Shown here: positions 1 to 15,800 of the stretch, in pieces
Position numbering within the stretch: position 1 is the stretch's first letter
Layout: every line of letters begins with the position of its first letter
From: Chlorophyllum brunneum
Lineage: Eukaryota; Basidiomycota; Agaricomycetes; Agaricales; Agaricaceae
DNA length: 64,000 nt
Direction: 5' to 3'
Assembly: GCA_963576785.1 (NCBI GenBank)
Contig: OY756141.1
Coordinates: forward strand, 868,001 to 932,000
Position numbers and translations under genes: made by a program
The notes under the pieces: generated by a model
Database searches by the model: none
What the model saw: the letters and a program-made list of their open reading frames with translations, nothing else
What the model was told of the DNA's origin: nothing

Positions 1-502
1 CACCATTTACTTTTAAGGTTATTTTTCTTGTCTTATCACCCTCCTGCTTAATCAAATGCTTCGCGCTCTTGTGTCTTCATAGCGTGATAGGGGTACCCAT
101 CGGAGGAACGGGGATACCCGAAAGGTGCACGGAATACCCAAATTGTTTGAGTGTATATATAGAAGATTAGGTTGACGTGTGTATAGCAAGACTTGTTCGT
201 TGTGATTAATTGATTGATGATGACAGGACGCGACAGGCATTTGATGAGAACTGATCTCGTTGCTGTCCTTCCCCCAGATGGAGGCTTGTAAAGAAGAGCG
301 AGTCAAACTAATTCGGTCGATCTCCCTTTCTTTCTCCTTTTTCACCCCCGCCGTTGGGCCACAGTTGTCTCGTTTTCTTCGCTTCCGTTTGGTCACTTAG
401 ACCATCCCTTCCCCTCTTTTGCAACGGTCTTTCAAGTTTGAGACGATATTCCTCTAGTTCCCACATTCCCCAGAGTGCCGAGCGTTGCCCCAGAGATTCT
501 AG
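1..502. other. Left-edge intergenic region
   Basis: No gene recognised. Short open frames on both strands lack recognisable domains and splice structure. The right part is presumably the promoter and 5' leader of the SH3 membrane-protein gene that starts at 503. A TATA-like AT run lies near 152-165. Confidence 0.4.
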
Positions 503-1841
503 ATGATGCATCATCGTCGCGAGGCTATGCTTAACCACCAACCGCGCTTGGTTGCAAGAACAGCCAACAGCGATGACAATAATGCTGGACAGCATGTTCA
601 AGAACCACAGACGACCGGGATCTCCAAGACGTTGCCAACCCCCACACTGATTGCGGCAGTCGTGCTTGCAGTTGTAGGTTTTCTGCTGATCACAGGTGAG
701 TCCAGGATTGCCTGGCCGGCTTCGGATTGAAGTGTTTTATAGAGTGAAGTACTGAAAGGATGCTTTTTGTGTAGGAACCGCCTTTTGTGTGTATCGTGCG
801 TGGAAACGGAAGAGAGCTAGAAAACAACGGTTGGCTTCTGTGCCGATGGCGAAAAAGAATGTGATGCACATGCGGTTGGACCTCGAAACTGCGTCTGTGT
901 CGGATGAAAAAGATGAATTAGAAAAACCGAAGGGACCGATCCTGATTGCGAGCTCTGATGGGACCTCGACTTTGCATGCGAATGCCGGTGAGAAGAATAA
1001 TGATAGAGATAGCATCGATCAGGTGGTTGGATGGGTTCCGCAGATAAAATCAAAGTATGGCGCGAACATCTTGGCACCCAAACCGTCGTTTAAAAAGAGG
1101 GAAACACAACCAAAGACCCAGCAACGCCAACAACCTGTGACGACGCACCACCAGACGATGCCGAGTTTGACGGGCAGTATGAGTTTAGGTATATCCCCGC
1201 CCCCTTCGTATTCAGTTGCGAATAGTATTGGTGGATTGTTGAGTGGTGTAGTGGACACGGAGGTTGGTGGAAGGAAGATGGGTAAGGGTATGGTGGACGC
1301 AAAGAGTTCGGATTCACCTACACCCGCGAAGAATACGTACTTGGAACCGCCATCCCCGACACCCTCTCCGCGCGCGGCCAAATTCAACCTGGAGGTTCTT
1401 GCCGAGGTGCCATCACCACTCCCAAGCCCAGCAAGGTCCTCGTCTTTCGTGACTACGGTCGATAGATCCGTCTTGTCCAAGGTCCAAGAACACGCTGCTT
1501 CCGCATCGAAAATCGGACATATGAAGAACAATTCCTCCCAAACCTCTCTCAGCCGTCCACCTTCTGTGTCGGACCGCGCTGAGTTACCTAGGTTGATGAC
1601 GGTTATTGGCACGTTCACACCTACCCTTGACGACGAATTACCGGTTAAGATTGGTGATACTGTACGTATGCTGGAGGAGTTTAAGGATGAGTGGTGCACC
1701 GTGCAGTATTTGGGTAAGTATAGTGAGGCGAAGGGTGCTGTTCCGAGGCTTTGTCTGCAAGAGCGCAAGAGGATTGTGCCGACGCGCAAGTCTTCGAGTA
1801 GCTCATTGTCGAGCTTTGTATCGAGCTCCTTCCGCCGTTGA
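503..1841 (+). CDS. Single-pass membrane protein with C-terminal SH3 domain
   Basis: Two exons, 503-695 and 775-1841 (intron starts GTGAGT, ends GTGTAG), give 419 aa. There is a short N-terminal segment of about 48 residues, a hydrophobic helix at about 49-71 followed by a strongly basic stop-transfer patch (WKRKRARK), a long Ser/Pro/Thr-rich cytoplasmic region, and an SH3 domain at about 345-405 (DELPVKIGD, the conserved Trp in DEWC, the GAVPRLCL end). A PPSY motif lies near residue 207. No cleavable signal peptide is seen, so the topology is probably N-out/C-in. This architecture is that of yeast Fus1 and is repeated four more times in the window. Function is inferred only: SH3-mediated assembly at a membrane site. 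The SH3 call is strong; the biological role is unknown. Confidence 0.82.
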
Positions 1842-2292
1842 ATGGACCTTAACCTATAGTGTCGCGAGCACAATTGGTTCGAAAATTAATTGATATTTCG
1901 ACCGCTCGTTGTGCTTACCTGGTTGATTTATTTTTTTGGACACATTTTCGTTTGTATCCTATTGTTTCAACCCCGCTTTTATAATCGACGATCTTTCGCA
2001 CTGCTTCTCGAGCACTTTTGCGTCTTTATTGCCTGTGTCATCGCCGAAAACGTAGATCTGTAATACGTTTTCCGGGTAGATCCTACGCTGTCACATTTCT
2101 GTCTTTTTGTTATCAGGCCTTGTGCTGTGTACTGTTGTACAATATCGTTTCCCGATATCTTGACATTGTGTCGAACCAGCAACGGTTCAAATTAAATAAA
2201 GAGCAGAGTGTATAGTGAGATGATTGAGTAGAGTGCAGGCGACAACATACTGAAAGCACTGGGTACGAAGATTAACAGTATTATGGAAGTGC
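1842..2292. other. Convergent intergenic region
   Basis: This lies between the stop of the SH3 gene and the stop of PAM17 on the other strand. AT-rich stretches fit 3' UTRs and poly(A) regions. No gene seen. Confidence 0.5.
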
Positions 2293-3134
2293 TTATTCTT
2301 CGGCCAGAACGACCTTTCGCCTGTACTTAGCTTGATCCCTCAACCACTAGAAATCAAATGTTAGGGAAGGTAGGACAATGCAGAGGCGTAGATACGAACC
2401 TGTCGATACTGGTGTATAGACCCAATCTTTTCACCTGCAACGAAGTAATGAGAATCTGAACGGTTGCGAGATATACTGACAAGTACCGTAATAGTCGGGA
2501 ATCGGGCTTGTTGGGCTTTGAAGCGAGGCATCGACGCGGTTTTTGGCTATACGTTGATAAAATTGACGGTCCTTCGCATCAATGAGGGAGAGATTACGAC
2601 GGTGGGACATTCTCCATAGTGCCGTGCCAACACTCGGCCCAAGAAGAGCTCCAACACCTATACAGCGGTCAATACCGATTATCTATTATGTTGTATGCGA
2701 CATACCGACGCAGCCCACAGTACAGATGCCATAGAAAAAGAACGGGTCGATCCCCTGCGAAGAGAGTCAAGTTAATGAGAAAATTTTGGGTGCGCCACGT
2801 ACCATGATCATTTTGGCGGGGTCCGTATCGAGGTTCCCGAAATATGCCACCCCCCCAGCAAAACCCAAGAACGCGCAAGGAATTGTAACAGCCTGTAGCT
2901 CGGTTCAAACGCTTGAACCCAACGATAAGAACGGTCCAGACTCACCACTTGCCACTTTCGCTTGCTCCCTCTAATCGCGAGGTACTCCCGCCATGAAAGC
3001 GTTGACTGTGCTGCAGCATGGCTTGTGCCGGTGGAAGCATATGCTCTGCGGGGGAAAAGCTGGAGTTTCTGACGCTGGCGGAGAGCTGACTTGGATGCAA
3101 GCACGAGTGGACGACAGAGCGGATATTCGTTCAT
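2293..3134 (-). CDS. PAM17: Mitochondrial import motor subunit Pam17
   Basis: Six exons on the minus strand (3134-2946, 2892-2803, 2754-2706, 2657-2487, 2434-2400, 2346-2293) join in frame to 195 aa, close to yeast Pam17 (197 aa). The N-terminus is basic and lacks acidic residues after position 3, as expected of a mitochondrial presequence. Family landmarks are visible: WREYLAIRGSKRKWQ, then GFAGGVAYFGNLDTDP, GIDPFFFYGIC, and a second hydrophobic stretch GALLGPSVGTALW, followed by a charged C-terminus. Pam17 is an inner-membrane protein of the TIM23 presequence-translocase-associated motor and is known to organise the Pam16-Pam18 module. It is divergent from the SNF2 gene with only about 180 bp between start codons. 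Confidence 0.93.
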
Positions 3135-3313
3135 GACGCCCCAAATCTGAGAACAAAGCCTGCACCAAGCAGCCTTGACGGTAAAGTCGCTGACACGTGA
3201 CGCCGTAAATTGACATCCCCCGTGAGAATCCTCTCAAAGTGTCGCGTTTCGAGTCATCTTAGTGGTAGCCTACTCCCACAGGCATTGCAACACGAATCTT
3301 GTTATCCTACCCC
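3135..3313. promoter_or_regulatory. Short bidirectional promoter region PAM17 / SNF2 ATPase
   Basis: Only 179 bp separate the proposed ATG of PAM17 (minus) and that of the SNF2-family gene (plus), so both 5' control regions must share or overlap this segment. No TATA box was identified. The boundary depends on the two start-codon choices. Confidence 0.5.
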
Positions 3314-7874
<4,561 letters not shown>

Positions 7875-8567
7875 AATATATTTGTAGATGAGCCGCGTTA
7901 TTTTTATCTAGCTATTTTTGTCGCCTTGTTCATATCAACTTGGTTTAGTGCATTTTAAATTTCCCACAGAAAAGAATTGACTCCATTGTCCCATGGCTCC
8001 ACATGGATGTGGTTCAAAATGTTTGGACGCTCCACCTCGCAACCCCAGGTGATTCCAGGTTCGACAAATCTCTAAGTATCCTTCTCAAATAAACGATGCC
8101 CCTGAACTTACGGACACATACATAACGTTAAAAGGAAAAAAATGTGCACCGAAACCCAGACGGAGGTCTACAAACGACTGGGGTCACAGGAGACCTATGT
8201 GGTACCCAGGATCGCCCTTGAAACGGCGCATCGGACATCATGCAGAGCCCGTGCAAAGCTCCATCGTCAGATTATTAACCCCTTGTTCGGGATCAATCAA
8301 TACGAGCAGATGAGTGCTTCTCTGTCAGGCATTTTGTGGCGTTTGGGCTGTCTCACGCGGAGACTAAGCCAGTCTCATGCTCCGCTCGCCGTGGTACCGC
8401 CCGGAACATGATAAAAGGTCAAAAGCCATGCCGAAATCGTACTTTCCAAGCCTTCACGACTCGTACACCCCCACTTTGGCCCCTCCGTCCGTCTAAACGA
8501 CTACCTCGACCTGTCCTTCATTTGAAACCACTCTCTTTCAACCGCATAATTCTCTGAAGCTATAAAC
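7875..8567. other. Intergenic region upstream of Kre9-like gene
   Basis: No gene recognised. An 89-codon open frame at 8142-8411 has no similarity I know. The right end is the likely promoter of the gene at 8568; pyrimidine-rich runs precede its ATG. Confidence 0.4.
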
Positions 8568-9338
8568 ATGATGATGAACCTCCGCCTCATCTCCTTTGCT
8601 ACTGTCTTACAAGCTGTTGTTGTTTTCCTCGTCGCCGTCACACAAGTCCAAGCAAGACCCTTATCTATTGAGAGGAGGAAGGACCTGACCGTTTTCAACC
8701 CGACTATCCTGGAACCCACCGGCTCCACGGTTTGGGAGAAGGGCGCAGAAGAGCCTGTCTCCTGGTGAGTTCTTTTTTTTCCCGCACTACTGGGATCTTG
8801 CTGTAGGAGTCCTTGTGACGAAGACGCGCTTTCCAACCCATTTCTTTCATCACTTCCTAGAGCTTTTGTCCCATGCTTTTTTGTATTGTTCTGGGATTTG
8901 AGACTGACTGAACCCTAGGGACACGCGCAACGCACCGGAAAGCATCTCAAACAATGGTCACGTTTATCTAAAGACAGGTAAGTCGGTGAAGCAATTGTAC
9001 GACTTTGATTCCTGACATAGTTTTCCCTTCAAGTCCCAGCTGACAGCAAGACTCAACCGAAACTGACGCATTTGGCCGGCCCATTCGATTTGAGGGACGG
9101 TCATGTCACTGTTACTGTACCCGACAATGCGGTTACTGGGCAATATAAGATTATTTGTGAGTCCACTGGCAGATCAAAGAATGACTAGTATCTCGATTGT
9201 TGACCTTGGAATGATAAAACAGTGTTCGGTGACTCTGGGAATGACAGCGAGGAATTCCATGTCAACGGTGTTGAGCCTTCCGGTAATACTGGCTCGCAGA
9301 CCCCATCTGCGACCCCCCAGGCTTCCACCTCTGCTTAA
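8568..9338 (+). CDS. Secreted Kre9/Knh1-like cell-surface protein
   Basis: Four exons (8568-8764, 8919-8977, 9034-9156, 9223-9338) give 164 aa. The N-terminus is a clear signal peptide: a hydrophobic core at about 8-27 ending near VQAR. The mature part carries an Ig-like beta fold typical of the Kre9/Knh1 N-terminal domain found in many small fungal surface proteins: GSTVWEKG, PVSWDTR, an N-x-G turn, and VPDNAVTGQYKI before LFGDSGN. The C-terminus is Ser/Thr/Pro-rich (QTPSATPQASTSA) but has no terminal hydrophobic tail, so no GPI signal is visible, and the protein is predicted to be secreted or wall-associated. Named relatives act in beta-1,6-glucan assembly; for short proteins like this the role is unknown. 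Confidence 0.8.
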
Positions 9339-9897
9339 GGTGATTGCTGAGCATCATTGGCCCTTGCAACACTACGAATACTTGCATTTTGGATAGCAAC
9401 ATGTTTATAGCATGGGACCAGTTTTTTGTGATGGATCTTTTGACTAGTTAGCTTTCACCTCGGTTTTGTTGGTTTTACTCACCATCTTTGTCGTCTTGGT
9501 GATGACACTAATGACTTCTTGGACATTGTTCTACATTTGGACTTGGACTGGACTTGTGTGTTGTTTGAATTTGTAGTACAGTCAACAATAGTGTTCTGGC
9601 TATAGTACCATGCTAGTAAACTAGTAAATGATAGTACCTGCAAATATTTGAAATGTTTTTTTTAGCCGGTGGACCAGAATTTTTTTCTAAATCCTAATAG
9701 GTTCTATTGATCAATGCGTTGGACATGACCTTGCCACGACTTAACTTGACTCGACCTACAATACCACACCTCTCCGAACAACTACAATTGTTGCGGTTCT
9801 TACCCGATTGCTGTCCAACAAAACATTCACTGGCAAGTAAGGGGAGATAATGTTCACGGGAGATCCAGCATGTTTTTGTGTTCTATCGTACAACTAA
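9339..9897. other. Convergent intergenic region
   Basis: 3' flanks of the Kre9-like gene (plus) and of the SH3 gene (minus). T-rich runs near 9655-9690. No gene seen. Confidence 0.45.
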
Positions 9898-11046
9898 TCA
9901 TCGTGCCAAACTAGTTCTCCTCCCGGAATTACGCCAATTCGACATTCCAGATGTCGGTTTCCGTTTCTCAAAACATTCCACGGGCACCATCCCCACCTCT
10001 CCCATCAAATTCATACACTCTGCCCATCCATCATCAAACTCTTGCAGCACCTTCAGGTTCTCCCCACTCGATATCGACAGCTCATCCGGCAATGTAGGTA
10101 CAAACGACCATACAACCACTGTGTTGTACAAAACACCCGCCTCCATGGTCGTCGTTGGACTTGCCACCCCATCAGAACCATACACTAATGACATCGCGCG
10201 TGGTAATCCCAATCCCAACGTCGACATCGACCTTGGGGATACTGGCCCTGTCCTTGCATCATGCCCGGTAGTATCCGTGAAGGACGCACTCTGCGTCCCA
10301 ACAAATTCCATGCTCCCGCTCAACTCTTGTCCACTAATCGTCGAATTTTGATTATACGCATGCGGCTGTGATGATATCTCGCCCGCACGGCCACTGTTAT
10401 TTCCCAGCTTAAGGGACTTGGAACCGACCCACGTCCCACGCAGCTTTAGCCGATTCTGAATAGTCCGTTTACGCAAGACAAACGCAACGGCTATAGCGAG
10501 GACGACGAGACAGGCGATAACAATTCCGGCTATCGCACCGCCCGACAGCCTGGCCCTGGTGTCGGTACCAGTATCAACAGCAGGGGCACCAGTGCCGTTT
10601 GGAAGAGCATCTGATGTAGATGGGTTAGCTGTTGTTGACGTTGATGTTGTAATTGGTTGAACAGCGTTCGAGACCGAAGACGTCGAAAACGTGGCTAATG
10701 ACAGGCTTGGACTCGAGAGCCTGCTCGCTGATACCACCGCGAAAGTTGTGGTCGTCGTCGATGGTGCTGACAGAAGAGGAGACTGAGAAGGCGGTGGTGC
10801 TGACAGAGGAGGGGATTGAGGCGGCGGTGGGTGTGGTGGATGTGGTGGGTGTGATGGATGTGGTGGGTGTGATGGATGTGGTGGGTGTGGCGGGAGAATT
10901 ATCGGCTGGGGAGGTGGTGAACGGTCAGGCGGTACCGCACCGGGCGGGTCCCGTACGGCTATCACACCTGCGAGCAGCCTCTCCACTGGCCCCCCTTTCC
11001 TCCCCACCCTCCGGTGGCCGGCTCTCCTGGTAAACTTGGCATGCAT
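9898..11046 (-). CDS. Single-pass membrane protein with C-terminal SH3 domain (copy A)
   Basis: One exon, 382 aa. It has a basic N-terminus (MHAKFTRRAGHRR), a Pro/His- then Ser/Thr-rich presumed ectodomain, a helix LSGGAIAGIVIACLVVLAIA at about 176-197 followed by RKR, a cytoplasmic linker, and an SH3 domain at about 312-362 (FVPTLPDELSISSGE, FDDGW, GMVPVECF). It is a close paralogue of the gene at 35290-36243: both share the MHxKFTRxAGHRRV start, the membrane helix, RKRTxQNRxKLRG and the SH3 end, and even the DNA just 5' of the ATG is similar. The main difference is a Pro/His repeat present only here. No cleavable signal peptide. Role unknown; Fus1-like architecture. Confidence 0.83.
   Translation of the reverse strand: MHAKFTRRAGHRRVGRKGGPVERLLAGVIAVRDPPGAVPPDRSPPPQPIILPPHPPHPSHPPHPSHPPHPPHPPPPQSPPLSAPPPSQSPLLSAPSTTTTTFAVVSASRLSSPSLSLATFSTSSVSNAVQPITTSTSTTANPSTSDALPNGTGAPAVDTGTDTRARLSGGAIAGIVIACLVVLAIAVAFVLRKRTIQNRLKLRGTWVGSKSLKLGNNSGRAGEISSQPHAYNQNSTISGQELSGSMEFVGTQSASFTDTTGHDARTGPVSPRSMSTLGLGLPRAMSLVYGSDGVASPTTTMEAGVLYNTVVVWSFVPTLPDELSISSGENLKVLQEFDDGWAECMNLMGEVGMVPVECFEKRKPTSGMSNWRNSGRRTSLAR
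10823..10894 (-). repeat. 18-bp tandem repeat encoding a Pro/His stretch
   Basis: Four units of about 18 bp; units 10841-10858 and 10859-10876 are identical (tgtggtgggtgtgatgga on the plus strand) and the flanking two are slightly diverged. They encode HPPHPS-type hexapeptides in the ectodomain of the SH3 membrane protein. The corresponding part of the paralogue at 35290 lacks this array, so it expanded or was lost after duplication. Confidence 0.8.
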
Positions 11047-11445
11047 CTTGTGTGCCGGTGGGAGTGTCTAATCACTAGGACTAGACAATGCCCTATCATT
11101 CACTGAAGGTTAAAAAGAGAGTGTCTGCACACTAGAGGAACAAAGCAAAAGAAATAAAACGAGGGGATGAAGAGACCGTCTAATATTGCATGGGCGATGG
11201 ATGGTAGCAGCTTGGGAACAATGGTCAAGCACCACAATCCCACGCTCATTTCGTGTTCGTTGCTACACCCCGCCAACAATGGATTCCATTGAGCCAGCAT
11301 CACCAGAACCATCTTCCTTGTCCGATGAGGTCCGTTTCAAACTGCCCAGATACGGATATGAGGTGTGATCGCCCCTGTAATCTACTGCTCTGATCACCTT
11401 CGTGGGTTGTGCAATCAATCTGGTCCCGGGATGAGTACGAATGTC
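11047..11445. other. Region between SH3 copy A and NACHT relic A
   Basis: The first ~60 bp (11047-11100) on the minus strand resemble the sequence just upstream of the paralogue at 35290 (TCTA-TCCT-G-GATTAGA pattern), so the duplication extends into the 5' flank. The remainder has no recognisable gene. Confidence 0.45.
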
Positions 11446-12030
11446 AGTTATTTCGCTATCAATGAGAAATCTTCCGGGCGGGTGAGATCGAGGAGAAAAT
11501 CTTCAAATGATGTGCGATAGAAACGCATAGCAGCATCAGGGTCTTGAATAACAGAGTACAATTTGCGCAGAGAACGTGTGCTGGTCATATAGAGTAGAGT
11601 CTGGTGGCCTGCGAGAAGTTCAGGGTAAAAAGATGAGATGGGACAAGATACGCGGGGTTGTTGGAAAGACAGTACTCGGCACGTCTCAGGTAAAGCGGAT
11701 CAAGAGTAGCCGGCGGGTTAATCCACCAGGTTCGCATATGTCAAGTCGCCAACGTATTTCAGAACTGTAGAACCGAGCACGAAAATATTATATGCAAAAG
11801 GAACTGACCCTCAAGGGGGCCACGACGCGGGCATTGTGTACTTGTCCTTGATCGTTGCAAACTCATCTCTCAAATACCGTTCGACATATTCTCGACATTC
11901 TGCGTCTCCGGGCAGTTCTGAGCGCCCACATTCAGCAATCCTCGAGAACGCTGTGGATCAAGTCTTCAATCGAAGCACTTCGCCGATCAGTCCCTGTCCA
12001 CTTGCGGTGCGCAATATCAAATGGGCCGGA
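11446..12030 (-). pseudogene. NACHT NTPase gene relic A
   Basis: Read on the minus strand, this matches the intact gene at 33430-34150 piece by piece. One block around 11825-11945 covers the region after the NTPase core (ending in the ERYLRDEFATIKDKY segment). Others cover the VLKYxGDxTYAN segment, the PSTVFP...SYLIF segment, and the FYxTSFEDF segment near 11475-11520. There are several internal deletions, including the part corresponding to about 33465-33520 and much of 33740-33850, plus frameshifts. The P-loop part is absent. No continuous reading frame remains, so it is a pseudogene. It sits upstream of SH3 copy A exactly as the intact NACHT gene sits upstream of SH3 copy B. Confidence 0.8.
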
Positions 12031-12803
12031 TGGTTGCTGAGGCCTGAGAGCCTTGAAATGCTGATCAGCATGACGATTTCCGCAGCGCCTGAAACGATTC
12101 AAAAGGCCTTCATTAAACGAGTCGGGAGGCGTAATAGCTGTAAAGATGGGAGTGGTGGTCCATCACACGTTAATATTGACACTTCACACAGATTCAGCCC
12201 CGTATATTTGAATCCCGCACAAGGCTGCGCTGCGTGCTGTCTCTCATCGGAAAGACACGGGCCTAGTGCCCTCCCTTCATTAATCGTATCCATTCGATAA
12301 AACTGTACAAATTAACAACGAACTATCAGATAAAATAGCATAGACAGTATAAATCATGAAACCAAGAGTCGTGGCTAGGGTGCAACGGGATGGGGATAGC
12401 ATTGAGGGGGCGTTGGGTGGGATCATGCAAACGAAATCGTGGTGCTGTGGAGACGAAGAGGTGGTTGCGGCGAAAATGTATGTGATGGGTAGGAGGAACA
12501 GACAAATCATGGCTACAGAGCGAGGAATGAACACAATACACGAGGGAGATTGCACGAATAGATATGTTAGCCGTCTAGTTAATCAAATCGGGGACAAAAC
12601 AAGAAACGCTTGAAACCTTTGAATGCAGTGAAAACAATGAGGATGGTTAACAAGCGGTACGAGGCGCGAGAGCAGAAAGGGGTGAGGGGCGAAGGACAAC
12701 AAAACGGAGGGGGCCGGTACAGTGGGATGATATACAAGCATCCCACTTGGACAGCAGAACAAATTGGCTGAAACGGGGAGTCGCAAAACCGGAGACACAG
12801 GTT
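12031..12803. other. Intergenic region 3' of the P4 flippase
   Basis: Contains the end of the NACHT relic flank and the 3' flank of the flippase. A hydrophobic open frame on the minus strand at 12280-12555 has no family resemblance and lies in the 3' UTR position. No gene called. Confidence 0.4.
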
Positions 12804-15800
12804 TCAGTCCTCGTCTTTCGAGTCTTTCGAGTGGTCTCGCGAGTGATGTTTCTTCAATGAGCCCTTCCGCAAGAAGTTCTTTCCTGCCGACAAAACGCTT
12901 TTCTTTTTCTTGGGAATTGACTCATGCGGCAGGAAGTTGACGTTTCTGTTACTCGCGCGTCGTTCCGAAAGATTACTCTGTAATCGACGCATAGCAACAC
13001 CATTCTCCTCCGTCGAGAAGTCGAATCCACGATAGACCGAACGTGCACCAGTAGACATATCTGTCCGACTTGCAGTCCGCAAGTCCATGGAGGGTCGGGG
13101 TAGCGACGCGACGCTCTCCGTTCTTGCATGAGAAAGGGTAGATGGGTTACGAGGGACGAAGCCAGAGTATGGGTAAGTGACGGCCTCGTGAGAGAAATCG
13201 TATTGTGGGTCTTTCTTGATGACGAAGCGGATGATATCAAAATCACTGGGGAAGTAGGCAGCCTTGTACGCTTTGGCGAGGTAGCGAGGTGCGAGGGCCA
13301 GAAGAGTAACAAGAGGCAGCGTAAGCCAATAGTATGCAGACCTGAACAGGAACTCGTTGTTGCCATAGACAGTGGTGACGAACCACGATGGTGATATGGC
13401 GTTGTAGATGGCCTGGAAACACGGTTACTTGAAACGACCATGCTATTGGTTCACTGAAGAACTTACGGTATAAACCCAAATGAGGACAACACCAATGAAG
13501 GTGGCAAAGAATACCCATCCGGTCCAGGCACTGGTGTTGAGACCGTTAAATAAGTTGGCGGTAAGGACGGCACCGAATGCCATCGTCTGCGGGGACAATC
13601 ATGAGCACATTATCCTCATTTCTAGGTGAGCAACTTACTGTTGAGAATTCATACAACGAGATCGACCAACCATCAGGTCGTGCAGTGGTTGCGACGTATG
13701 TATATAGGATGAGGAAATAGATGATGGTGGACTACAGGACCAATGTCAGTCCCGACATCATCTCTACGGGAATTGGACGTGCCTGAATTACGCCATCGAA
13801 CATATAAATAACAAACCACTTCATGCCAAACCACGTTCCTTTACGACTATGTGCGTACAACTCAGGTAATGCCATAAGTGCGGAGGCGTCTGTATTTGCG
13901 CTCAATGCCAGGTACGGGCGAATTATAGAATGGGGTACTCACCAACCACACGATCGAAAAGACCGATACCGATCACGGGAGCAAGGGTCCAGAATGAGTT
14001 CCAGAACAAGAGATACGTGTACTCGAATACACTGTGCCGTCAAGGTCAGCGAACAATCTTACTCTAAAGACAGATATACTCACTAATTAGAGCTCCAGCC
14101 ACAGTAGATCTGGAACCACCATAATACACCTATACACACGATATTCTTGTAGAAGAAGTTCAGGATCATGTTGCCGTTTCTTGCATAAGACCAATGTCCA
14201 TGAACGAGCAACAAGCGCTTGAGGAACCGGAACTACAGGGACCGGTAAGTACATGCTAGTGCAAAGCGATTAATCGAGAAAACTTACCTGAGCAATCGCA
14301 TAATCGGACGAGTTGACGGCCTGTAAACCCTCCTCCCCACTAATACCAACACCAACGTCCGCGGCCTGTATCATACTAACGTCATTCGCACCATCCCCAA
14401 TCGCCAGAGTCATAACGCCCAACCCATCCTTCACAAGCTTAACCACAAGGGCTTTCTGTAGCGGCGATACGCGGCAGCATACGACACCTTCGCAAAGAGT
14501 TGATAGACGAAGGAGCAGTGTCTTGTGTTGTTCGTCATCAAAGGCCTGTATTTACTCTCATAAGTATACCATTTCGTCTTGCATAACATAACAGATGGAG
14601 AACATACGACATTGAGAGCGGCACCATCAATAACCAAAATGAATCCACCAGGCCGATCACCGTTCCCTTGACCAACGATCGATGATAGGCCGGTATCCAT
14701 CCTCCTCAAATCATACGCCCCAGCACCCATTTGCCCAAACCCATATGGTGAGGCAGGGCCGGTGCCCCTATAATCACCTGTTACAGGAGCCGTAGACATC
14801 GTATACACCGCATCATCCACTAGCTTCCCATTATCATCCACAATCCCACTCTCGGGGAAGAACTCTTGCACAGCATGTACGAGCTGGGCCCACACAGGCC
14901 TTGCTGTGTCATCTGTTCCAGCTCGAATAACGATAAGATTCGAGTCTCCCGATATGAGATTCGTGCTATGTCCTATGGCAATAGCAGTTTCCAGCTTATC
15001 GCCAGTCGCAACCCAGATCTTGATACCTGCTTTCTTGAGGTCTGCGATAGTCTCGGGAACACCATCTTGCAGCTTATCTTCGATGGCGGTAGCGCCGAGC
15101 AAGCGAAGGTCCTGTTCTATTTCTGCGGACACAACCTCGATTTTGTCTTCTCGATCGTCAATGGCAATCGAAGCTTCATGATACTTCTCACTCCATGCCT
15201 CGTATTCTTCCTCTGTTTACCTCGTCAGTGCCCAAGGTCAAGAGCCAGAATATAAAGAGAATGAAATACCTCCAATGACTTTGTAGGCCAGAGTGAGTGT
15301 CCGCAACCCCAGTCCAGCAAACTCATCCAAATGCTTCTCAGTCGCCTTCTTGAGAGCTTCCGCTTCCTCTCCACCATTCTTCCTCAACCTCTCAAAAATC
15401 ACATTGTCAGCTCCCTTCGTCAACAAAAATATCCTCTCATCATCCGAATCCAGCTTCCTCAAAATCACACTCATCCTCCTCCTCACACTCGTAAACTCAA
15501 GAATATTCAACAGCTCATATCTCTCCATCACCTCTTCGCCGTTCTCGTCCACTGAGAACGGTGTTTGAAGCATGAGGACTTCGCGGTCACGTCCACGGAA
15601 GATAAAACCCATGTCTGCCGCAGCTTGGACGAGAGCTGCTTCATCGGGTGACTGAGCTTTGTATTCAATCGCGTGGGTTTCGGGGTCGACAGACGTGAGG
15701 ACTGTGTGACAGAGGGCCAAAACAGTGAAGAAGCCGTTGAGATTACGAGCATGTGCCGCATTGACGGAATCGGGCTCGGCATGAACGGCCTGGTTAAGAT

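Noticed and set aside
1019..1873. 284-codon open frame on the minus strand
   Set aside because: Antisense to the SH3 gene exon; composition mirrors the sense Ser/Pro-rich coding and it has no domain of its own.
10653..11033. 126-codon plus-strand open frame with VVGVMDVVG repeats
   Set aside because: It is the complement of the Pro/His repeat of SH3 copy A, which has the membrane helix and SH3 domain in the other frame.
12280..12555. Hydrophobic 91-codon open frame on the minus strand
   Set aside because: Lies in the 3' flank of the flippase, no signal-peptide logic or family resemblance, no splice partners.
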